Assembly (NCBI GenBank): GCA_025451425.1
Contig: JANWKK010000262.1
Coordinates: 1-5,343 of the forward strand
Reading direction: 5' to 3'
Source: Gemmatimonadaceae bacterium
GTDB lineage: Bacteria > Gemmatimonadota > Gemmatimonadetes > Gemmatimonadales > Gemmatimonadaceae
Length of the DNA stretch: 5,343 bases
The position numbers were made by a program, and so were the translations under genes. Positions 1 through 5,343 of the stretch are shown here, in pieces (position 1 is the stretch's first letter; every line of letters begins with the position of its first letter). Under the pieces are notes generated by a model. The model was not told the DNA's origin. It was given only the letters and a program-made list of their open reading frames with translations, and did not search any database.

Positions 1-1611
1 ATTGAGCTCGGCGCTCACGCCTCCAACGACAGACAGCTTCTGCTGGTCGCTCGTGTACGCTTCGTATGTGCCGAAGACTTCGGAGACGTATCGCGTCGCC
101 GTCGTGTGATCGCTCTTGCCGACGCCATTCGCGCTCTGCGCATAGGTCTGATCGACCTTCGGACTTTCCCATTGCAGCTCGTCAAGGGAGAGCATGTCGG
201 CGCCGAATCTCCCGGTGACCGCGAGCTTGTTGCCGAGCGCATACCGAGCCTCAACGTTTCCAAGGCCCCGGAGCGTGCCATAGGTGGTCGTGTTGTACGC
301 GGCCAGCGCGACGGGATTCGAGTACTTCAATCCGCTGTCGGCGCCAGCATAGCCGTAGAAGTTTCCAAAGATCGGGCGCATCGGCTGCATCCCGATCGCG
401 TTCGTGACCACGCCATCGAGACTGCCGTCGCCCTCGATGCGATGATTATCCTCGCGCGCCAAGCCGACTGAAGTGCGCAAGAGCAAACGGTTCGTCGCGT
501 CAAAGTCGATGTTGACACGGCCTGTTTGCCGATGGTAGTCGGAGCCGATGACGATGCCGCGCTGCGCGAAATTCCCGCCGCTGAGATAGTACTTCACGCG
601 GTCCGTGCCACCGCTCATGCTGAGTTGCATGTCCCCTACAGGCGCGCTGCGGAATACCGCCTTCTGCCAGTCGAACGTGTGTGCGTCGTCGACACCCGTG
701 GTGAAGGGGAGGTCTTCACCGTCGTTCACTGCGCTTTCGTTGAAGACCTCGACGTACTGCTGGGCGTCGAGGAGCGCGAGCGTTTTCGGGTTCGTTTGGC
801 TGCCGTAGTAGGTGCTCAGATTCACGTGCGACTGCCCGGCGCGTCCGCGCTTCGTCGTGATCAGCACGACGCCATTCGAACCACGCGATCCATAGATCGC
901 CGCGGCGGCGGCGTCCTTCAAAACATCGATCGATTCGATCTCGTCGGGATTCAGACTCGAAATGGACGTCACATCCTGGCCGCCCAAGCCCAGCTGGCCG
1001 TAATCCTCCTGGATGATCGGCACGCCGTCGAGCACATAAAGCGGTTGGTTTCCCGCGTTCACGGACGCCGGGCCGCGGACGCGTATCGAGATCCCATTGC
1101 CTGGATTACCGGCGTTCTGCGTTACCTGCACACCGGCCATCTTTCCCTGAATCGCCGACTCGATGCCGGCGACCGGCTTGTTCTCGATATCGATAGCAGT
1201 CACGGACGCGATAGCGTCGGTGACGTCGCGTCGGCTGCTGGTACCGTAGCCGATCGACACGACGTCCGACAACTGGACGGCTACGGCGCGCAGCTCGAAT
1301 GACACCGACGCCGTGTCGCCCGAGGCGACGGCAACGGTTCGCTCTTGCGGTGCGTAGCCGATGCGTTGCGCGCGAATCGCGGTGCTTCCAGCCGGGACGC
1401 TTCGCAACGTGAACCGGCCGGCGTCGTCGGTGACGACTCCGCGCGTGGATCCGGAGATCGTAACGGATGCGCCTGGGATCCCACGTTGCGACGCGGAATC
1501 GATGACGCTACCGCGGACGGTCCCCTGCTGGGCAGCAAGCGGCATCGCAAGGGTAGAGGCAGCAAAGGCGGCCAACACGCCTAACGTGCTGGTCCTGCGG
1601 AAGGGGCTCAT
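1..1611 (-). CDS. SusC/RagA-like TonB-dependent outer-membrane transporter, N-terminal part (runs off left edge)
   Basis: The reading frame is open without a stop from the ATG at 1611-1609 to base 1, giving 537 residues of a protein that is usually about 1000 long. Residues 1-28 form a Sec signal peptide (SPFRR, hydrophobic core, LAAQ). Residues 30-110 resemble the carboxypeptidase-regulatory-like beta-sandwich found at the N-terminus of SusC proteins (GTVRGSVIDSASQRGIPGASV; DDAGRF). A TonB-box-like stretch LSDVVSIGYGT lies at 114-124. The plug follows at about 128-255, with IQGKMAGVQVTQNAG, IRVRGPASV, PLYVLDGVPI and the SusC hallmark LKDAAAAAIYGSRGSNGVV near 231-249. Barrel strands follow from about 262 (YYLSGGNFAQRGI at 341-353). 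By family it imports oligomeric nutrients across the outer membrane, powered by TonB, normally with a SusD lipoprotein; the partner would lie beyond the left edge. The substrate cannot be told from sequence. It is divergent from the amidohydrolase. Confidence 0.95.
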   Translation of the reverse strand, partial: MSPFRRTSTLGVLAAFAASTLAMPLAAQQGTVRGSVIDSASQRGIPGASVTISGSTRGVVTDDAGRFTLRSVPAGSTAIRAQRIGYAPQERTVAVASGDTASVSFELRAVAVQLSDVVSIGYGTSSRRDVTDAIASVTAIDIENKPVAGIESAIQGKMAGVQVTQNAGNPGNGISIRVRGPASVNAGNQPLYVLDGVPIIQEDYGQLGLGGQDVTSISSLNPDEIESIDVLKDAAAAAIYGSRGSNGVVLITTKRGRAGQSHVNLSTYYGSQTNPKTLALLDAQQYVEVFNESAVNDGEDLPFTTGVDDAHTFDWQKAVFRSAPVGDMQLSMSGGTDRVKYYLSGGNFAQRGIVIGSDYHRQTGRVNIDFDATNRLLLRTSVGLAREDNHRIEGDGSLDGVVTNAIGMQPMRPIFGNFYGYAGADSGLKYSNPVALAAYNTTTYGTLRGLGNVEARYALGNKLAVTGRFGADMLSLDELQWESPKVDQTYAQSANGVGKSDHTTATRYVSEVFGTYEAYTSDQQKLSVVGGVSAELN

Positions 1612-1710
1612 GGCGAGACTGGTGAGTGATGGATGGTGCGCTTCCGATGACGAGACGGCGGATATAGACGGTGGGCTGCACGAGCTCGCTAGGCAGGAAG
1701 CTCGTTAGGT
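1579..1710. repeat. Imperfect palindrome spanning the transporter start, attC-like ends
   Basis: Base-by-base pairing of 1579-1598 with 1693-1710 gives G-T wobble plus 7 Watson-Crick pairs (CCTAACG with CGTTAGG), one T/T mismatch, 3 pairs (GCT with AGC), a two-base bulge GG at 1591-1592 on the left arm, then 6 pairs (TCCTGC with GCAGGA). About 94 bases separate the arms, including the transporter ATG. The outer heptamers GCCTAAC and GTTAGGT fit the RYYYAAC/GTTRRRY ends of integron attC sites, and the total of 132 bases is within the attC size range. The usual unpaired spacer is missing, however, and there is no cassette or integrase here, so identity as attC is doubtful. The palindrome itself is seen directly. 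Confidence 0.5.
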
Positions 1711-1836
1711 ATCGTCAGGCGCCGCGGGCGGGCATTGTGGGACCTTGCACACGAGGCGTCAAGGGGCTTGCGCGGGAGCACGTGCCTGACGTTGAAACCT
1801 CCAAACCGTGATTTACGGCAGCTAATCCAATCACCG
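1612..1836. promoter_or_regulatory. Divergent intergenic region between transporter and amidohydrolase
   Basis: This 225-base spacer separates two divergent starts and must hold both promoters. For the transporter, the minus strand has a TATATC (plus 1661-1666) about 43 bases from the start codon, a weak -10 candidate without a convincing -35. For the amidohydrolase, TTGAAA at 1792-1797 resembles a -35, but no -10 lies at normal spacing. An 8-base palindrome GCACGTGC is at 1778-1785. A pair of direct repeats and the right arm of a long imperfect palindrome lie at 1683-1710 and are listed separately. Neither start is preceded by a recognisable Shine-Dalgarno motif. The region is sound; the promoter elements within it are guesses. 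Confidence 0.5.
1683..1710. repeat. Two 12-base direct repeats, 16-base period, upstream of transporter
   Basis: AGCTCGCTAGGC at 1683-1694 and AGCTCGTTAGGT at 1699-1710 match at 10 of 12 positions, with start points 16 bases apart. They lie 72-99 bases upstream of the transporter start codon, beyond the weak -10 candidate. The arrangement could be a tandem binding site for a regulator of the transporter, but no regulator is encoded in the window. The second copy is also one of the CGTTAGG words found across the window. Confidence 0.4.
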
Positions 1837-3411
1837 ATGCACTTCCGGCGCGCATTCCCCTTCGCCTTGCTCGCGTTCTCTGGCGCGACAGCCATTCCGA
1901 CCAAAACCGAAGACGTCGATGTACTGCTGCGAGGCGGCACGATTATCGACGGCACCGGTAGCGCGCCGCGGGTTGCCGATCTCGCCCTTCGTGGCGACCG
2001 AATCGTGTTCATTGGCGATGCGTCGACGTCCAACCTGGCGCCAAAGCGTACGATCGATGTCCGGGGACTCGTCGTCGCACCAGGCTTCATCGATCCGCAC
2101 ACGCATACCGCGGCTGACCTGGGCAGCTCCGATGTACGGCAGCGCGCCAACCTTGCCTATTTGATGCAGGGCGTGACGACGGTGGTCACGAACAACGACG
2201 GCGGCGGAACAACGGAGATCGGCAAGGCGCTCGACGCCTGGACCAAGAGTGGGATCGGCACGAACGCGGCGCTCTACGTCCCACAAGGCTCCGTGCGTGG
2301 CGTCGTACTCGGTATGTCCGATGCCGCGCCGACGCCGGCACAGCTCGACGCCATGCGGTCACTCGTTAGGCGCGGAATGGACGACGGCGCCATTGGGATG
2401 TCCACCGGTCTTTACTACGCTCCGGGCAGCTACGCGCGAACCGAGGAAGTCATCGAGCTCGCGAAGGTGGCGTCACAGTATGGCGGCATCTACGACACTC
2501 ATCTGCGCGACGAGAGCTCCTACTCGATTGGACTCATCGGCGCCGTGAACGAGGCGATTCGGATCGGCCGCGAAGCGAGAATCCCGATCCACATATCGCA
2601 CATCAAAGCGCTCGGCGCCGACGTCTGGGGCCAGAGCGACACGGTCATCGCCCTCATGCGCGCCGCGCGTGCGCAAGGGATCGACATCACCGCCAGCCAG
2701 TACCCGTACGACGCGTCCGGTACGAGCGTCGGCGCTTCGCTGCTGCCACGCTGGGCAGAGGTTGGCGGGCGCGATTCGCTCCGGGCGCGCATCGCCGACG
2801 CCGCGACCCGCGCCCGCCTAACGCGAGAGATGGAGGTCAACCTCCGGCGGCGCGGCGGTGCATCGACGCTCCTGATCTCGTCGACGCGCGACACGAGTAT
2901 CCTGGGCCGCACGCTCGAGCAGATCGCGACGACGCGACACGAGTCGACCATCGACGCCGCGCTTCAGATCGTTCAGCAAGGCGACGCGTCGGTCGCCTCG
3001 TTCAACATGAACGAGAAGGACATCGAGAAGTTCATGGTTCAGGATTTCATCATGACCTGCTCAGACGGGTCGGCTGGGCATCCGCGAAAATACGGCACAT
3101 TCCCGCGGCTTCTGCGGGAGTACGTGTTCACGAAACACGTCCTGACGCTTCCGCAGGCGATTCATCGGTCCAGCGCGCTGACTGCGCAAACACTGCGACT
3201 TCCCGAGCGAGGTGTCCTGGCACTTGGTAAATTCGCTGATGTCATCGTCTTCGACACGGCAACCGTGGCCGACCGCGCGACCTACCGCGAACCGACACTA
3301 CTGGCGACGGGCATGCGCTACGTTTTCGTGAACGGCGCGTTGGCCATCGATCGGGGGAGTTTCACCGGGGTATTAGCGGGACGGGCACTCCGACGGGCGG
3401 TTACGCACTGA
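1837..3411 (+). CDS. Exported N-acyl-D-amino-acid deacylase (D-aminoacylase) family amidohydrolase
   Basis: This 524-residue protein belongs to the metal-dependent amidohydrolase superfamily and most resembles D-aminoacylases, which remove the acyl group from N-acyl-D-amino acids. Visible motifs in order: VLLRGGTIIDGTG (29-41), metal-binding GFIDPHTH (H88, H90), GVTTVVTNNDGGG (112-124), DTHLRDE (H222), IHISHIK (H255), ASQYPYDASGT (286-296), CSDGS (D410), KYGTFPRLLREYV (418-430), and the closing ERGVLALGKFADVIVFD (457-473). The start at 1837 was chosen because it gives a Sec signal peptide (HFRR, hydrophobic AFPFALLAF, cleavage after ATA near residue 19), implying a periplasmic enzyme. A TTG at 1735 would add 34 residues unlike any signal peptide. 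The cysteine that binds zinc in the D-aminoacylase motif GNCG is replaced by D121. The related motif aspartate before QYPY is S287. Exact substrate is uncertain; dipeptide or other cyclic-amide hydrolase activity is possible. Confidence 0.9.
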   Translation: MHFRRAFPFALLAFSGATAIPTKTEDVDVLLRGGTIIDGTGSAPRVADLALRGDRIVFIGDASTSNLAPKRTIDVRGLVVAPGFIDPHTHTAADLGSSDVRQRANLAYLMQGVTTVVTNNDGGGTTEIGKALDAWTKSGIGTNAALYVPQGSVRGVVLGMSDAAPTPAQLDAMRSLVRRGMDDGAIGMSTGLYYAPGSYARTEEVIELAKVASQYGGIYDTHLRDESSYSIGLIGAVNEAIRIGREARIPIHISHIKALGADVWGQSDTVIALMRAARAQGIDITASQYPYDASGTSVGASLLPRWAEVGGRDSLRARIADAATRARLTREMEVNLRRRGGASTLLISSTRDTSILGRTLEQIATTRHESTIDAALQIVQQGDASVASFNMNEKDIEKFMVQDFIMTCSDGSAGHPRKYGTFPRLLREYVFTKHVLTLPQAIHRSSALTAQTLRLPERGVLALGKFADVIVFDTATVADRATYREPTLLATGMRYVFVNGALAIDRGSFTGVLAGRALRRAVTH

Positions 3412-3445
3412 CGATTCGGTCGTGAAACTCGACAGTACATTTACC

Positions 3446-3474
3446 TGTCATCCTTTGCTTCGCTCAGGATGACA
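3446..3474. repeat. Compact hairpin repeat with GCGAAGC core (dispersed-repeat-like)
   Basis: TGTCATCCT (3446-3454) and AGGATGACA (3466-3474) are perfect 9-base inverted arms around an 11-base loop. Inside the loop, GCTTCGC (3457-3463) forms a second small stem. On the minus strand the core reads GCGAAGC, known from DNA studies as an unusually stable mini-hairpin. From memory, the minus-strand form TCATCCTGAGCGAAGC is a common dispersed intergenic repeat in many bacterial genomes; I could not check this. It sits between the amidohydrolase stop and the rhomboid start, 25 bases before the latter. It may act as a weak terminator or mRNA-stabilising hairpin, but there is no T-run, so a classical intrinsic terminator is not supported. 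Confidence 0.75.
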
Positions 3475-3499
3475 ACCACAGGCTCTTCGCCTCGACGGC

Positions 3500-4345
3500 A
3501 TGTTCTCCTTCCTGACACCTTGGGTAAAGCGGCTCATCGTGGCGAACGTGATCGTGTTCGTCGTGAGCGTGTATTTCCTCCCGGGACTGAGCCAGTTCCT
3601 CGCATTTTATCCCGAGTGGTCGATCATCCGCCTGATGCCGTGGACGTTCGTGACGTACATGTTCGAGCATGCGAGCTGGAGTCACATCTTCTTCAACATG
3701 ATTTCACTCGGCTTTTTCGGCCCGCGTGTTGAAGCGCAGATGGGCGGTCGCCGCTTTCTCACCATGTACTTCATCGCGGGACTCTCCGGCGCGCTGCTCT
3801 CACTGGCGCTGAAGAGTATCGTGGATGCTCCGATCGTAGGCGCGTCGGGCGCAATCCTCGGAGTGCTGCTGGTGTACGCGACGCTCTGGCCGCGCGAAAA
3901 GGTCTATATCTGGGGCGCACTCCCGGTGGAGGCGCGGTGGCTCGTCATCGGCTATACGGTAATGTCCGTTGTCGGCGGGCTCGGCGGCCTCGGGAGCTTC
4001 GGTGCTGGCACCGCGCACTTCGCTCACCTCGGTGGTGTCGTCGGCGCGTTTCTGTATCTGCGCTTCATCGACTACCGCTCACCACTGCGCAGCTATCAGC
4101 GAAAGCTGGATACCGCGACCTACGGCAAGCGTGGCTGGGGGCTGAGTGCCGGCAACGAGGAGATCGCGAGCTGGGAAGCAATTCCTCGCGTCGGTCTGCA
4201 TCCGATGAACGTCGAGGAGCTCGACCGGGTCATCGCGAAAGCGAAGCGAGACGGCGTGCGGAGCCTCACGTCTGACGAGCGCGCCTTTCTTCATCGGATG
4301 TCGCTGCGCGAACTGCCGGCGGACGTGAAACCACCAGTCCAGTAA
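3500..4345 (+). CDS. Rhomboid-family intramembrane serine protease with C-terminal helical domain
   Basis: This 281-residue protein has a six-helix rhomboid core and a soluble tail. Hydrophobic segments lie near 12-30, 60-76, 86-105, 112-130, 146-165 and 174-190. The catalytic signature is complete: HASWSHIFFN (H57, H62, N66), GASGAILG with nucleophile S116, and AHFAHLGG with H176 completing the Ser-His dyad. Rhomboids cut transmembrane substrates within the inner membrane. The tail (about 192-281) ends with VEELDRVIAKAKRDGVRSLT followed by DERAFLHRMS (238-268), which resembles the short helical domain (DUF6576-like) seen at the end of rhomboids from Bacteroidota and relatives. The start MFSFLTPWVKRLIVANV fits the family, although no Shine-Dalgarno motif precedes it. 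The TAA stop overlaps the next gene's ATG by one base (TAATG), indicating translational coupling with the amidase. Its substrate is unknown. Confidence 0.95.
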   Translation: MFSFLTPWVKRLIVANVIVFVVSVYFLPGLSQFLAFYPEWSIIRLMPWTFVTYMFEHASWSHIFFNMISLGFFGPRVEAQMGGRRFLTMYFIAGLSGALLSLALKSIVDAPIVGASGAILGVLLVYATLWPREKVYIWGALPVEARWLVIGYTVMSVVGGLGGLGSFGAGTAHFAHLGGVVGAFLYLRFIDYRSPLRSYQRKLDTATYGKRGWGLSAGNEEIASWEAIPRVGLHPMNVEELDRVIAKAKRDGVRSLTSDERAFLHRMSLRELPADVKPPVQ

Positions 4346-5343
4346 TGAACCGACGCCAGTTCGGCGCGACGCTGGCTGCCGCCCTCGTCGTGCCGCGGCT
4401 CCATCGCGGCTCGTTAGGTGCCGTGACCGCGCCTCGCGTGAACGGCGACCGTCTCAATCGGCACCTTACGGAGCTCTCGCGCGTTGGCGCGAATCCGCAA
4501 GGAGGCGTCACTCGCGTTGCGTACAGCGACGCCGACCGCCAAGCGCGCGAGTACGTGCTTGGCCTCATGCGCGACGCCAAACTTACGCCGACGATCGACG
4601 CCGCTGGGAACATCATTGCCTCGCGGCCAGGACGCGACGCATCGCGCAAGCCGATTCTCTTCGGCTCGCACATCGACTCGGTGCCCGAAGGTGGTAGCTA
4701 CGACGGCGACGTCGGCTCGCTGGCCGCGATCGAGGCTGCCCAGACGTTAGGCGAGCAGAGAATCACCACGCGTCACCCGCTCCAGGTCGTCGTGTGGCAG
4801 AACGAAGAGGGCGGGCTGTATGGAAGCCGCGCGGTGAGTGGCCAGCTCACTACGGACGAGTTGAAGAATGTGAGTCGCAGCGGCAAGACGATAGCCGAAG
4901 GTATCGCCTTCCTCGGCGGCGACGCCCAGAAACTAGCGACGTCGCGGCGCGTGAAGGGTGACATCGCGGGATATCTCGAGCTGCACATCGAGCAGGGTGG
5001 AACGCTCGAGCGCGACCACGTCGATATCGGCATCGTCGAAGGGATCGTCGGCATCAAGCAGTGGGAAGTGACGGTCAGTGGCTTTGCGAATCATGCGGGT
5101 ACGACGCCGATGGATCAGCGGCACGACGCACTCCTCGCGGCGGCGCGCTTCGTCGAAGCCGTGAACCGGATCGTGACCAGTGTGCCGGGCCGTCAGGTCG
5201 GCACGGTTGGACGCCTGCAGGCTTTCCCCGGTGCGCCTAACGTCATTCCTGGTCAAGTCGTGTGCACGCTCGAGCTGCGAGATCTCGACGGAGCCAAGAT
5301 CGATTCGCTCTACGCCAGCATATCCGCCGAGTCGACTCGCATC
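4345..5343 (+). CDS. Tat-type-signal M20 hydantoinase/carbamoylase-family amidase, N-terminal part (runs off right edge)
   Basis: The first 333 residues are present of a protein usually about 400-430 long. The family hydrolyses N-carbamoyl-L-amino acids, ureidoglycolate, allantoate or beta-ureidopropionate using a two-metal centre. Visible motifs: GSHIDS (H109, D111), GGSYDGDVG (D120, bridging), QNEEGG (E154 catalytic base, E155 ligand), ELHIEQGG (metal ligand H214), ANHAGTTPM (H250, in the dimerisation lid domain), and APNVIPG with R312 (N299 and R312 match substrate-carboxylate-binding residues of allantoate amidohydrolase). The last metal-binding histidine lies beyond the edge. The N-terminus NRRQFGATLAAALVV looks like a twin-arginine export signal, so the enzyme is probably periplasmic, whereas characterised relatives are mostly cytosolic. 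It begins on the last base of the rhomboid stop codon. Assignment to the family is firm; substrate is open. Confidence 0.93.
   Translation, partial: MNRRQFGATLAAALVVPRLHRGSLGAVTAPRVNGDRLNRHLTELSRVGANPQGGVTRVAYSDADRQAREYVLGLMRDAKLTPTIDAAGNIIASRPGRDASRKPILFGSHIDSVPEGGSYDGDVGSLAAIEAAQTLGEQRITTRHPLQVVVWQNEEGGLYGSRAVSGQLTTDELKNVSRSGKTIAEGIAFLGGDAQKLATSRRVKGDIAGYLELHIEQGGTLERDHVDIGIVEGIVGIKQWEVTVSGFANHAGTTPMDQRHDALLAAARFVEAVNRIVTSVPGRQVGTVGRLQAFPGAPNVIPGQVVCTLELRDLDGAKIDSLYASISAESTRI

Larger units (their letters stand above)
1578..5242. repeat. Recurrent word CGTTAGGCG, five exact copies, two CGTTAGGT variants
   Basis: Exact copies of CGTTAGGCG are at 1578-1586 (minus), 2364-2372 (plus), 2815-2823 (minus), 4745-4753 (plus) and 5234-5242 (minus). 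CGTTAGGT is at 1703-1710 and 4412-4419 (plus). No other TTAGG exists on either strand of the window. The exact copies are read in different phases and encode different peptides: TLGV in the transporter, LVRR and RLT in the amidohydrolase, TLGE and APNV in the amidase. This argues for a DNA-level word, not a protein motif. Three of the four TTA codons I found in these genes lie inside the word. Its role is unknown. Confidence 0.6.

Noticed and set aside
898..915. GCC/GCG tandem run as a simple repeat
   Set aside because: It encodes the alanine run of the conserved SusC plug motif LKDAAAAAIYG, so protein conservation explains it.
526..1302. A 258-codon plus-strand open frame
   Set aside because: It lies antisense to the transporter plug and barrel, whose motifs are unmistakable; its translation has no recognisable domain and is a GC-rich shadow frame.
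1361..1708. Plus-strand open frames of 79-115 codons over the transporter start and spacer
   Set aside because: They are mostly antisense to the transporter signal peptide and N-terminal domain and show no family motif.
1579..1710. A true integron cassette boundary
   Set aside because: There is no second site, cassette gene or integrase, the spacer is paired instead of open, and one arm lies inside an intact coding sequence; kept only as an attC-like palindrome.
1735..1836. A TTG start extending the amidohydrolase by 34 residues
   Set aside because: The extension would bury the Sec signal peptide that begins at 1837 and occupies the divergent promoter region.
3412..3499. A rho-independent terminator after the amidohydrolase
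   Set aside because: The hairpin is strong but neither strand shows a T-run after it.

Overview
The window looks like a chromosomal segment from a GC-rich Gram-negative bacterium, most plausibly Gemmatimonadota. This is judged from gene style only: a SusC/RagA-type TonB-dependent porin whose mature N-terminus begins AQQGTVRG, exported metallo-amidohydrolases, a rhomboid protease with a soluble helical tail, and starts without Shine-Dalgarno motifs. No rRNA or marker gene is present, so the assignment is an inference.

Layout: bases 1-1611 (minus strand) hold the first 537 codons of a SusC-like outer-membrane transporter, which runs off the left edge. Bases 1612-1836 are a divergent intergenic region rich in small repeats. 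Bases 1837-3411 (plus) encode an exported N-acyl-D-amino-acid deacylase family amidohydrolase. Bases 3412-3499 are a short spacer carrying a compact hairpin repeat. Bases 3500-4345 (plus) encode a rhomboid intramembrane serine protease. Bases 4345-5343 (plus) hold the first 333 codons of a Tat-type-signal M20 hydantoinase/carbamoylase-family amidase, which overlaps the rhomboid stop codon by one base and runs off the right edge.

As a system, the transporter and the two exported metal-dependent amide hydrolases are consistent with uptake and periplasmic breakdown of N-acylated or N-carbamoylated amino compounds or peptides. The rhomboid is translationally linked to the second hydrolase, but its substrate cannot be read from sequence. 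This pathway is an inference from neighbourhood and family.

The most unusual signal is at DNA level. The nonamer CGTTAGGCG occurs five times exactly, plus two CGTTAGGT variants. It lies in all three other genes (none in the rhomboid) and the intergenic region, on both strands and in different reading frames, and every TTAGG in the window belongs to one of these seven copies. Two of the copies form the ends of an imperfect palindrome (1579-1710) over the transporter start that superficially resembles an integron attC site. A second notable element is a hairpin at 3446-3474 whose minus strand contains GCGAAGC, which looks like a member of a dispersed repeat family.
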